Shown here piece after piece: positions 54,621 to 63,472 of a DNA stretch of 64,000 nucleotides. The translations under genes and the position numbers were made by a program. Position 1 is the first letter of the stretch. Each line of letters starts with the position of its first letter. The notes beneath the pieces were generated by a model. That model made no database searches, was not told where the DNA came from, and saw only the letters and a list, made by a program, of their open reading frames with translations. Origin of the DNA: Acidobacteriota bacterium (GTDB lineage: Bacteria > Acidobacteriota > Polarisedimenticolia > J045); assembly GCA_017994815.1 (NCBI GenBank), contig JAGOJY010000016.1, positions 27,564 to 91,563 of the forward strand, written 5' to 3'.

Positions 54621-57593
54621 ATGGCTGATCGAAGAACGGCGGGGCGGCTCGCCGTCGCGCTTGGCGTGGCCGTCGCCTGCGTCGCCGCGGCGGCGGCCGC
54701 AGAACCCGAGCGCGGGCTGCACCTCTACTCCTACGACACGGAGTTCCTGAAGGTCGTCTACTACAGCAAGGACCACGAGTACCTGGTCCCGCACCTCGTG
54801 CGCTGCTTCGAGAACTCGCTGCGCTTCCACCGCCAGCTCTTCGACTACACCCCCTCGGAGAAGATCGTCGTCCTGCTGCACGACTTCGGCGACTACGGTC
54901 ACGGCGGGACATCCACCGTCCCGTGGAACTTCATCAGCATCGGCATCGAGCCGTTCGACTACGTCTACGAGACGATGCCGGCCAACGAGCGGCTGAACTG
55001 GCTCATGCACCACGAGCTGGTCCACGTCGTGGCCACCGACAAGGCGGCCGGGCCGGACCTGCGCTGGCGCTCGCTGTTCACCGGGAAGGTCGCGCCGACG
55101 ACCGAGAACCCGCTGTCGATGTTCTACAGCTACCTGACCAGCCCCCGCTGGTACTCGCCGCGCTGGTACCACGAGGGGATCGCGGTGTTCCTCGAGACCT
55201 GGATGGCGGGCGGGCTGGGCCGCGTCCTCGGCGGCTACGACGAGATGGTCTTCCGGACCATGGCGCTGGAGGACCGGCACTTCTACGACATCGTCGGGCT
55301 GGAGTCCGAGGGCACGACGATCGACTTCCAGGTCGGACAGAACTCGTACCTGTACGGCACGCGCTTCGTGGTGTACCTCGCGCTCGAGCACGGACCGGAG
55401 AAGGTGTTGCGCTGGTTCAGCCGCACGCCCGACAGCCGGCGCTACTTCTCGGCCCAGTTCCGCGAAGTCTACGGCGTGGAGCTGGCGGACGAGTGGGCGC
55501 GCTGGATCCAGTGGGAACTCCGCTGGCAGCAGCGCAACCTGGAGCGGATCCGGATCTACCCGGTGACCCGCGACCGCGCGGTGGCACGGGCGCTCGGCTC
55601 GGCCTCGCGTCCGTACTTCGACGCCGCCCGCAACCGCGTGATCGCCGCCGTGAACTACCCCGGGACCACCGCGCACATCGCGGCGATCGACCTCCAGCGC
55701 GGGACGCTGTCCCGGCTGGGCGACGTTTCCTCCCCCGCCCTGTACTTCGTCACCTCGCTCGCGTACGACGCGGCCGGCGACGCGCTGTTCTACACGACCG
55801 ACAATTCCAACGGCTGGCGCGACCTGCACCGGCTCGATCTCGCCTCCGGGGACCACCGGCTGCTGTTGAAGGACTGCCGCGCCGGCGATCTCGTGGTCAA
55901 CCCGACCGACCGCACCCTGTGGGCGGTCCAGCACCACAACGGGCTGTCCTCGATCATCGAGATCCCGCCGCCCTACGAGGGCTGGCGCACGCTGGTCACG
56001 CTGCCGTACGGCAAGGACGTGTTCGACCTCGACATCTCGCCCGACGGCAAGACCGTCTCGGCGGCGCTGATCGAGGTGGACGGCCACCAGCGGCTGGTCA
56101 CGATGCAGACCGCCAAGCTCCTCGCCGGCGACGCTTCGTACGAGGTGCTGCACGATTTCGGCGTCAACTCGCCCGCGAACTTCGTGTTCTCGGCCGACGG
56201 CCGCTCCCTGTACGGCTCGTCGTACCAGACCGGCGTGTCGAACCTGTTCCGCTGGGACTTCGCCGCCCGGCGCATGGACGCCCTGACCAACGCCGAGAGC
56301 GGCTACTTCCGCCCGCTTCCGCTGCCGGACGGGCGCGTGTTCGCGTTCCGCTACTCCGCCGAGGGGTTCGTGCCGGCGCTGCTCGACACCGGCGTGGTCG
56401 AGGACGTCAATGCGATCGACTACCTCGGCCAGCAGGTCGTGGAACGGCACCCGGTCGTGACCGGCTGGAATGCCGGATCGCCGGCCCGGGTCGACCTCGA
56501 CAGCGTCACGCTGCGCCACGGGGACTACTCGGCGTGGCGCGAGTTCCGCCTCGGCTCGCTCTACCCGGTGCTCGAGGGTTACAAGGACAGCGTCGCGGCC
56601 GGCGTGCGCTTCGAGGGGGCCGACCCGGCGGGGCTGCACACCATGCACCTGACGGCGGCGTACTCGCCGGACGAGGACCTGGCGACAACCGAGCGGATCC
56701 ACGCCTCGTTCGGCTACAGCCACTGGCCGTGGACGGTGCGCGCGGCGCACAACGGGACCGACTTCTACGACCTGTTCGGGCCGACCAAGACCAGCCGCAA
56801 GGGCGATGCGCTGTCGGTCTCGTACGAGAACTACCTCATCAATGAGCCGCCGCGCACGCTGCAGTACTCGCTCGGGGCGGCGGGCTACTGGAACCTCGAG
56901 CGGCTGCCGCAATACCAGAACGTCGCGACGAACATCGGCGAATTCCAGGCGGTTTCCGCCGGGCTGGGCTACCAGCGGGTGCGGCGCACGATCGGCGGGG
57001 TCGAGCCCGAAAAGGGCTTGGGCTGGCGGCTCGTCGGCAACGGCACGCACGTCGGGGCCGACCTGTTCACGCGGATGCGCGGCGACATCGACATCGGCAT
57101 CCCGCTCCCGCTCGACCACTCCTCGCTGTGGCTGCGGGGCTCGGCCGGCTCGACCGTGGGCGGGGACGAGAGTTCCCCGTTCGCCAAGTTCTACTTCGGC
57201 GGGTTCGGCAACAACTGGGTGGACGACCAGTCGGTTCGGCGCTACCGGGAGCACTACAGCTTCCCCGGACTGGAACTGAACGACCTGGAGGCCAACCAGT
57301 ATGGCAAGCTCGTGTTGGAGTGGACGCTGCCGCCGGTCCGCTTCCGCCGCGCCGGCTCGCCGGGGCTGTACCTGAACTGGCTGCACTTCGCGCTGTTCGC
57401 CGGCGGCATCGCGGCGGAGTCCGAGGGGCTGCCCGGCCGCCGCGAGGTCGGCGACGCCGGCGTGCAGGCCGACCTGAAGCTGGTCATGTTCTCCAGCCTC
57501 GAATCGACGCTGTCGCTCGGCTACGCGCGCGCCTTCGAAGACGGCCGCCGCCCCGGCGGCGAGTGGATGGTCTCGCTCAAGCTCCTCCGCTGA
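54621..57593 (+). CDS. Secreted metallopeptidase-like / propeller / outer-membrane beta-barrel fusion
   Basis: This 990-residue protein starts at ATG 54621 with GGGAGG upstream. The signal peptide ends in a run of alanines near residue 27. The first ~300 residues hold a gluzincin-type motif: HHELVHVVA with His131, Glu132 and His135, and a downstream YHEGIAVFLE in which Glu185 could be the third ligand. Residues ~320-590 follow a TolB/WD-like propeller pattern (DISPDGKTVSAALIEVDG, FSADGRSLYGSSYQ). From about residue 620 the sequence becomes amphipathic beta-strand rich and ends in SLKLLR, like an outer-membrane barrel of the surface-antigen type. A peptidase facing the periplasm or exterior, tied to a barrel, is the most likely reading. 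Confidence 0.8.
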   Translation: MADRRTAGRLAVALGVAVACVAAAAAAEPERGLHLYSYDTEFLKVVYYSKDHEYLVPHLVRCFENSLRFHRQLFDYTPSEKIVVLLHDFGDYGHGGTSTVPWNFISIGIEPFDYVYETMPANERLNWLMHHELVHVVATDKAAGPDLRWRSLFTGKVAPTTENPLSMFYSYLTSPRWYSPRWYHEGIAVFLETWMAGGLGRVLGGYDEMVFRTMALEDRHFYDIVGLESEGTTIDFQVGQNSYLYGTRFVVYLALEHGPEKVLRWFSRTPDSRRYFSAQFREVYGVELADEWARWIQWELRWQQRNLERIRIYPVTRDRAVARALGSASRPYFDAARNRVIAAVNYPGTTAHIAAIDLQRGTLSRLGDVSSPALYFVTSLAYDAAGDALFYTTDNSNGWRDLHRLDLASGDHRLLLKDCRAGDLVVNPTDRTLWAVQHHNGLSSIIEIPPPYEGWRTLVTLPYGKDVFDLDISPDGKTVSAALIEVDGHQRLVTMQTAKLLAGDASYEVLHDFGVNSPANFVFSADGRSLYGSSYQTGVSNLFRWDFAARRMDALTNAESGYFRPLPLPDGRVFAFRYSAEGFVPALLDTGVVEDVNAIDYLGQQVVERHPVVTGWNAGSPARVDLDSVTLRHGDYSAWREFRLGSLYPVLEGYKDSVAAGVRFEGADPAGLHTMHLTAAYSPDEDLATTERIHASFGYSHWPWTVRAAHNGTDFYDLFGPTKTSRKGDALSVSYENYLINEPPRTLQYSLGAAGYWNLERLPQYQNVATNIGEFQAVSAGLGYQRVRRTIGGVEPEKGLGWRLVGNGTHVGADLFTRMRGDIDIGIPLPLDHSSLWLRGSAGSTVGGDESSPFAKFYFGGFGNNWVDDQSVRRYREHYSFPGLELNDLEANQYGKLVLEWTLPPVRFRRAGSPGLYLNWLHFALFAGGIAAESEGLPGRREVGDAGVQADLKLVMFSSLESTLSLGYARAFEDGRRPGGEWMVSLKLLR

Positions 57594-57747
57594 GACGTGC
57601 GGACCACTGCTCCCTCCGGTGGGGCCGGCGCAGCCGGCCCGCAGCGTGTCCCGACGAAATGTGCACCGCGTCAGGCCGACCCCCGCGCCCGATGTCGTCG
57701 GGCAACCGGTTCCACCTGTCTCCCGGCCGTGCATAATCCGCGCGACG

Positions 57748-58761
57748 ATGACCTCGACCCTCGTGCGCATCGGTCTGGGCGTGCTCCCGGTCGCCCTGTT
57801 CCTCGCGACGCTGGTCTACCTCGACAGCTACAAGCTGGTCCGGCCGCGGCTGGTGCTCGGGACGCTCGTCGCGGGCGGCGCGATGGCCGGGATCGCCTAC
57901 TGGGCTGGCATCGGCCTGAGCGAGCTGGGGTCGCTCAAGGCCTCGACCTACTCGCGCTACTTCGCCCCGCTGATCGAGGAGGGACTGAAAGCGCTCGCGA
58001 TCGGCTACCTGCTGCTCACCTCCCGCCTCGGCTTCCTCGTCGATGCGACGATCCTCGGCTTCGCCGCGGGTGCCGGGTTCGCGATGGTCGAGAACCTCTG
58101 GTACCTGCAGGCCCTGCCGCACACGCCGGTCGCGACCTGGATCATCCGCGGCTTCGGCACCGCGATCATGCACGGCGGCGCGGGCGCGATCTTGGCCATG
58201 ATCGCCAAGAGCCTGTCCGAGCGCGGCGCCGCCCGGCCGATTGCTGCCTCGCTGTTGGGACTCGCGGCGGCCGTGACGATCCACTCGGTCTTCAACCACT
58301 TCTTCCTTTCGCCGGTCGTCTCGGCCTGCGCGGTGCTGATCGCCCTGCCGCCGCTGGTCGCGGTCGTCTTCCGCCAGGGCGAACTCGCCCTGCGCCGCTG
58401 GCTCGACGTCGGCTTCGACGCCGACACCGAGATGCTGGAGCTGATCCACTCCGGCCGGCTGTCCGACTCGCGGGTCGGGCGCTACCTGTCCTCGCTCCGC
58501 GAGCGTTTCCGCGGCGAGGTGGTGGCCGACCTCTTGTGCTACCTGCGCCTGCACCTCGAGCTGTCGCTGAGGGCCAAGGGGCTGCTGATGATGCGCGAGG
58601 CCGGGTTCCGGCCGAGCGTGGCGCCGGAGGTCCGCGCGCTGCTGGACGAACTCGGCTACCTCGACCGCGCGATCGGCGCGACCGGCAAGCTCGCGATGGC
58701 GCCCTTCATCCGCCGCGGCGGGCGCGAGACGTGGCAGCTCGCGTTGTTGGAGGAACGTTAG
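57748..58761 (+). CDS. PrsW-family intramembrane metalloprotease
   Basis: This 337-residue protein starts at ATG 57748; upstream in-frame codons to 57619 look non-coding. It has the PrsW motifs: EEGLKAL, then FAAGAGFAMVENLWY with a conserved Glu, and IMHGGAGA plus IHSVFNHFF with conserved histidines, across about eight hydrophobic helices. A soluble C-terminal ~110 residues follow. In Bacillus PrsW makes the first cut in an anti-sigma factor. A membrane anti-sigma lies 4.6 kb upstream on the same strand, so it is a candidate target. The pairing is inferred from proximity only. Confidence 0.82.
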   Translation: MTSTLVRIGLGVLPVALFLATLVYLDSYKLVRPRLVLGTLVAGGAMAGIAYWAGIGLSELGSLKASTYSRYFAPLIEEGLKALAIGYLLLTSRLGFLVDATILGFAAGAGFAMVENLWYLQALPHTPVATWIIRGFGTAIMHGGAGAILAMIAKSLSERGAARPIAASLLGLAAAVTIHSVFNHFFLSPVVSACAVLIALPPLVAVVFRQGELALRRWLDVGFDADTEMLELIHSGRLSDSRVGRYLSSLRERFRGEVVADLLCYLRLHLELSLRAKGLLMMREAGFRPSVAPEVRALLDELGYLDRAIGATGKLAMAPFIRRGGRETWQLALLEER

Positions 58762-58796
58762 CAACTCGTCGTACTCTTCCGTTTCGAGGGTGCCCG

Positions 58797-61700
58797 ATGA
58801 AACGTCCGCGCGTGTGCGTCATGGTTCGATTTGTCCTGCTGCTGGCGCTCGCGCCGCTCGTCCCGGCGCTCGCCGGCCCCCCGCTGCTCCCGGACAGCCC
58901 GGGGGCCCCGCGCCTCGCGCAGGGCCGCATCGGCGAGGAAGAGCAGATCAAGCGCCGCCGCGAGTGGTTCTGGTCCACCCGCCGCGACGGCCTGGACTCG
59001 TCCGAGCAGGCCGCCGCCATTCGCCGCGCGGAGATCCGCTCGCTCGCGACGCGCCTCACCGAACAGCGCCGGCGCCGCTTCGCGGGGGCCGAGGCCCAGC
59101 AGAACTTCTGGGTCTCGATGGGGCCGACCGCGTCGCACTTCGGCGGCTGGGCCTTCGGCGACGTCTCGGGGCGGATCACGGGGATCGCCAAGGACTCGAC
59201 CGGCGCGGTCTACATCGCCAGTGCCGCGGGCGGTGTCTGGAAGACGACCAACGACGGCCTGTCGTGGACCAACATCTTCGAGCACGCCGGCACGCAGCCC
59301 ACGGGCGCCGTGGCCGTCGACCCGAACAACGATGCCGTGATCTGGGTCGGCGCCGGAGATTTCGTCACCGGCTGCGAGGGCTACTTCGGCGTCGGCATGC
59401 TGCGCAGCGCCGACGGCGGCGCGAACTGGGAACTGCGCAACGGCTCGGGCGGGTCGTCGCTCGACGACATGTCCACGTTCAGCTCGATCATCGTCGACCC
59501 GCGCGACTCGAACCACCTCGTCGTCGGCGGCACGATCCGCGGCTGCACCTCGGGCCAGCAGCTCAACGGCGGGCTGTACACGACCAGCGACGGCGGGCTG
59601 ACCTGGGCCCGGCGGATCGCCGACACGGCGATCCACGAGATCGCGCAGGACCCGACGAACCGCGACATCTACTGGGCCGCGTCGAACCAGGGCATCTGGC
59701 GCTCGACCAACAACGCTGTGACGTGGAGCAAGCAGACCGCCTCGGGACTGCCGTCCGCCAACACCGGGCGGACCGAGTTGGCGGTCGCGCCGAGCGACGG
59801 CAACTACGTCTACGCGCTGTTCGAAAACGGCGACTTCTGGCGCACGACCAACGGCGGGGGCAGCTGGAGCAAGATGTCGTCCGGCGCCTGCGACGGCCAG
59901 TGCTGGTACAACATGACGCTCGGCGTGCACCGCACCAACCCGAACGTCGTGTACCGCGGCACGATCCTCCTGTTCAAGACGACCAACGGCGGCACCACGT
60001 GGAACACGCTGGTCAATGGCTGGGGCGGCTCGCAGCAGGTGCACCAGGACATGCAGGCGATGCTGGTCGATCCCGCGGAGCCGAACAAGTTCTACATCGG
60101 TTCCGACGGCGGCATGTGGAAGTCGAGCGACGGCGGATCGAGCTTCGTCAACATGAATGCCACGCTGAACCTGTTCCTGTTCTACGCCATCGACCACCAG
60201 GAATCGGATCCCGGCGTGATCTGCGGCGGGGCGCAGGACAACTCGTCGCTGGTGCGGACGACCAGCAACGTCTGGGACCTGCAGGCCGTCACCGGCGACG
60301 GGTTCGTGTGCCGGATCGACCCAGAGAACCCGAATTACGCCTACATCACCTCGTACCCCGGCAGCTACCCGAGCGTTTCGCGCTCCACCACCGGAGTGCT
60401 CGGCTCGTTCTCCGGCATCACCGGCGCGGGCAGCGGCATCGGCAGCGGCGAGCGCTGCAACTGGGTCACCCCCTACACCCTCGACGCGAACACGCCGGGC
60501 ACGCTGCTGCTCGGCACGCACCGGCTGTACCGCTCGACCGACCACGGCTCGCACTGGAGTCCCGTCGGGCCGTCCGACATCACGCGCGGCGGCACGACGC
60601 AGGTGGTCGAGTTCAACCGCACCGACAGCCGGGTCGCGTACGCCGGGAGCAACGACGGCCTGGTATTCCGCTCGGCCGACAACGGCTTGACCTGGGCCGA
60701 CATCAGCGGCGCGCTCCCGCAGGCCTCGGTCAACGACGTGGCAGGCGACCCGGGCGACCCGGAGCGGGCGCTGGCGGTGCTCGGCGGCTTCAACCGGCCG
60801 CACCTCTGGGAGTGGACCGTCGCGCGCGGGACTTGGGTCGCGCTCGGCGATGGGCTGCCGAACGTTCCGGCCAACACGGTGCTGATGAAGACGAGTTCCG
60901 AGATCTTCGTCGGCACCGACATCGGGATCTTCCGCAGCCTCGACGGCGGTGCGACGTTCGAACCGTTCATGGACGGCCTGCCGGAGGGGCTGGTCGTCAC
61001 CGACCTGCATTTCGGCCGGACGCACAACGTGGTCTCCGCCGGCACCTACGGCCGCGGCGCGTACCAGGTATCGGTCGAGCCGCCCGGACCGATGGTCATG
61101 TTCGACTCGCTGGTGCTGCCGCTGTCGCCGGTCGACGGTGACGGCGACGCGAACGTCGAGCCGGGCGAGACGTGGGAGGCCACGCCCGTCCTGCGCAACG
61201 CGGGCGGGGTGACCGCGCTCGGCGTGCAGGCCCGGCTCGCCAACGCGGACCCGCGGGTGACGATCCTCGACCCGGCGCTGCGTGGCTACGGCGACCTCGC
61301 GCCCGGCGCCAGCGGACCGGCCGAGGCGGGCGGCTACACGTTCGTGGTGCCGCCGTCGTTCCCGTGCGGGACGTCGATCGTGTTCGACGTCGTGGACATC
61401 ACGTCCACCAACGAGCCGGGAACGTACCGCGACCGGCCGGGGGCGTTCTCGGTCGAGGTCGTCGACAACTACCAGCCCAACATCCCGACCGTGGTCCTGG
61501 ACGAGGACTTCGACCCGAACCCGGCCAGCGGCTGGGCCCACGAGGCGATCGCGGTCTCGCAGTACCCGTGCCTCGGCGCCACGCGCAAGGACGAGTGGAA
61601 GTTCGCGACCAAGGACGCGGCGCACGGTTCGAGCTTCCACTGCGGCCGTGGCCCCGGGTCCACGTACCTGCAGTACGACAACGCCTGGCTGTACTACGCG

Positions 61701-62468
61701 GGCAAGGACTCCGGCGACGGTCCGGGCATCGACCTGCCCGCGGGTGCGGTGTCGGCGACGCTGACGCTCACGCACTGGTACAAGACGCAGGCCGGGGCCG
61801 ACGGCGGTTTCCTCGCCGTGGACGCCAGCGACGACGGGCAGGACGTGTACGTGCCGATCTCCCCGGTCGGCGGATATCCCGGCAGCCTGGCCACGGGCAA
61901 CTGCAACGCGCAGGAGGGCCGCGCGGCGTTCACCGGGAACTCCGGCGGCTGGGTCACCAGCACGTTCAACCTCTCGCAATTCATCGGGAAGAAGATCTAC
62001 CTCGCGTTCATTTTCGCGACTGACCGCACGACTTGGGCCGACGAGGGCTGGTACGTCGACCGCGTCCAGCTCGTGCACGAAGCGCGGGGCGAGGCGTTGT
62101 GCCAGCCGACGCCGTGGGCGGCCACGGTCCCGGCCACGGCGACGTTCGCGCGCGGGAGCGGCACCGCCATCGAGGCCAGCTGGAGCCCTTCGTGCAACGA
62201 AGGCGCGGCGCCGGGCCAGGCGTACTCCGTGCAGGCCGGCGATCTCGACGCGCTCGGCCAGTCCGGCGCCTACAACCACGCACCTGTCGCGGGGCTGTGC
62301 AACCGCACGTCGCCGAGCAGCTTCGCCGCGGGCCCGGGCAACGAGTACTACCTCGTGGTCCCGAACCTCGGCGGGCGCGAGGGCGGCGCGGGCGTCTCGT
62401 CGGACGGCACGCCGCGCCCGCAGGTCAGCGCCGAGTGCGGCCCGCGCCGCATCGACAGCTGCCCCTAG
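58797..62468 (+). CDS. Large secreted BNR/sortilin-type repeat protein with shared C-terminal tail
   Basis: This 1223-residue exoprotein starts at ATG 58797 with GAGGG upstream and has a signal peptide ending LAGP (residues ~1-27). Residues ~95-800 contain many BNR-type Asp-box units (S.DGG..W forms such as SADGGANWEL, TSDGGLTWAR, SSDGGSSFVN), typical of multi-bladed propellers in the Vps10/sortilin-like group. A DUF11-like segment and a beta-sandwich with paired cysteines follow (about residues 900-1100). The last ~100 residues are the beta module ending SSDGTPRP ... CP that recurs in the DUF362 and 18452-19024 proteins. Possible roles are adhesion or degradation of polymer outside the cell. 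Confidence 0.85.
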   Translation: MKRPRVCVMVRFVLLLALAPLVPALAGPPLLPDSPGAPRLAQGRIGEEEQIKRRREWFWSTRRDGLDSSEQAAAIRRAEIRSLATRLTEQRRRRFAGAEAQQNFWVSMGPTASHFGGWAFGDVSGRITGIAKDSTGAVYIASAAGGVWKTTNDGLSWTNIFEHAGTQPTGAVAVDPNNDAVIWVGAGDFVTGCEGYFGVGMLRSADGGANWELRNGSGGSSLDDMSTFSSIIVDPRDSNHLVVGGTIRGCTSGQQLNGGLYTTSDGGLTWARRIADTAIHEIAQDPTNRDIYWAASNQGIWRSTNNAVTWSKQTASGLPSANTGRTELAVAPSDGNYVYALFENGDFWRTTNGGGSWSKMSSGACDGQCWYNMTLGVHRTNPNVVYRGTILLFKTTNGGTTWNTLVNGWGGSQQVHQDMQAMLVDPAEPNKFYIGSDGGMWKSSDGGSSFVNMNATLNLFLFYAIDHQESDPGVICGGAQDNSSLVRTTSNVWDLQAVTGDGFVCRIDPENPNYAYITSYPGSYPSVSRSTTGVLGSFSGITGAGSGIGSGERCNWVTPYTLDANTPGTLLLGTHRLYRSTDHGSHWSPVGPSDITRGGTTQVVEFNRTDSRVAYAGSNDGLVFRSADNGLTWADISGALPQASVNDVAGDPGDPERALAVLGGFNRPHLWEWTVARGTWVALGDGLPNVPANTVLMKTSSEIFVGTDIGIFRSLDGGATFEPFMDGLPEGLVVTDLHFGRTHNVVSAGTYGRGAYQVSVEPPGPMVMFDSLVLPLSPVDGDGDANVEPGETWEATPVLRNAGGVTALGVQARLANADPRVTILDPALRGYGDLAPGASGPAEAGGYTFVVPPSFPCGTSIVFDVVDITSTNEPGTYRDRPGAFSVEVVDNYQPNIPTVVLDEDFDPNPASGWAHEAIAVSQYPCLGATRKDEWKFATKDAAHGSSFHCGRGPGSTYLQYDNAWLYYAGKDSGDGPGIDLPAGAVSATLTLTHWYKTQAGADGGFLAVDASDDGQDVYVPISPVGGYPGSLATGNCNAQEGRAAFTGNSGGWVTSTFNLSQFIGKKIYLAFIFATDRTTWADEGWYVDRVQLVHEARGEALCQPTPWAATVPATATFARGSGTAIEASWSPSCNEGAAPGQAYSVQAGDLDALGQSGAYNHAPVAGLCNRTSPSSFAAGPGNEYYLVVPNLGGREGGAGVSSDGTPRPQVSAECGPRRIDSCP

Positions 62469-62556
62469 CGCCGCCGCAGGCGGCCCGCTGCTGACGGCCT
62501 CGCGCGGCACGTGTGGGACGGGCATCGGCGACAGGTGTTCTACCTGTCCTCCGGCG

Positions 62557-62946
62557 TCACGAGCTGGGAACGGTGCGGACGAAGCGGGTCAGGAACAGCG
62601 TCAGGCCGATGCACACGACCAGCATGCAGCCGCGCACGACGTTCCACGCGGCGCCGGCCGGCAGCGTCAGCACCGACACGCACGACGCGATCCACACCAT
62701 CGCGATGGCCACGATCTTGGCCCGCCGCGGCATCGCGCGGTGCTCGTGCCAGGCGCGGATCGTGGGGCCGATGAAGCGGTGCTCGCGCAGCCAGCGGTCG
62801 AGCCGCGGCGAACTGTGGGCGAAGAAGTAGGAAGCGATGAGGAAGAACACCGTCGCCGGCATCAGCGGCAGCACGATCCCCGCGATGCCGAGACCGACGA
62901 AGAGCAGCCCCAGTCCTCTGTACACCCAGCGCGTCACATGCTTCAC
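62557..62946 (-). CDS. DUF454 (YbaN-like) membrane protein
   Basis: This 129-residue protein is called from GTG 62946, with GAGAG upstream; ATG 63003 is in frame but adds a residue stretch with no hydrophobic character. It has the DUF454 pattern GLGIAGIVLPLMPATVFFLIAS then YFFAHSSPRLDRWLREHRFIGP and two further helices. The function is unknown. It is likely an inner-membrane protein. Confidence 0.82.
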   Translation of the reverse strand: MKHVTRWVYRGLGLLFVGLGIAGIVLPLMPATVFFLIASYFFAHSSPRLDRWLREHRFIGPTIRAWHEHRAMPRRAKIVAIAMVWIASCVSVLTLPAGAAWNVVRGCMLVVCIGLTLFLTRFVRTVPSS

Positions 62947-63002
62947 GTGCTGCAAGCTCTCCGCGGCGCGGGCGCACGCGACGGGCCGGCGCGCTCCCGG
63001 CA

Positions 63003-63407
63003 TTATGGCCGGGAGTGCCGGTTCCCGCCCGCCGGGCCCGACTCGCGGCGCCGCCACCACTCCTGCAGTTCCACGCACAGGCCCACCTCGTCGAAGCGCA
63101 GGACGAACACTCCGTCCAGCTCGACGCGGCGCCCGGACCCCGCCCGGGTGAACGTCGCGGACCAGTGGGCGATCCCCCGCCCCTCGCCCCCGGCCAGGAC
63201 CTCGGCCGCGAAGCTCACGTCGCGCTGCCCGCGCGCGACCTCGTTCCAGTAGCCCCGGATCGCGGCGCGCCCGACCAGCGCCGACTGGAACGGCGACTCG
63301 CGGTACACCGCGTCCTCGGCAAACAGCCGTGCCGCGGCTTCGGGATCGTGCTCTTCCCAGGCCCTCTTGTACCTTGCGAGCCAGGCCTCCAATTCCGCGA
63401 CGGTCAT
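63003..63407 (-). CDS. SnoaL-like / NTF2-fold protein
   Basis: This 134-residue soluble protein starts at ATG 63407; an in-frame start at 63437 is possible. The pattern ARYKRAWEEHDPEAAARLFA and EDAVYRESPFQSALVGRAAIR, then HWSATFTRAGSGRRVELDG, fits the SnoaL-like NTF2-fold group. The active-site function in this group varies widely, and no specific substrate can be assigned. Its stop overlaps the in-frame upstream ATG of the DUF454 gene. Confidence 0.8.
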   Translation of the reverse strand: MTVAELEAWLARYKRAWEEHDPEAAARLFAEDAVYRESPFQSALVGRAAIRGYWNEVARGQRDVSFAAEVLAGGEGRGIAHWSATFTRAGSGRRVELDGVFVLRFDEVGLCVELQEWWRRRESGPAGGNRHSRP

Positions 63408-63472
63408 GCGCTCCACCCTGCTCGCCCGGACGTACATTCCGATTGTCGGCGCGAAGTCGATCCGGAGGCGCC

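Noticed and set aside
52533..57770. A 1745-codon minus-strand frame over the anti-sigma, helical-protein and peptidase-barrel genes
   Set aside because: It has no domain signature and runs opposite to well-supported genes.
58758..62525. A 1255-codon minus-strand frame opposite the BNR exoprotein
   Set aside because: It is a compositional shadow rich in Arg, Val and Gly, with no motif.
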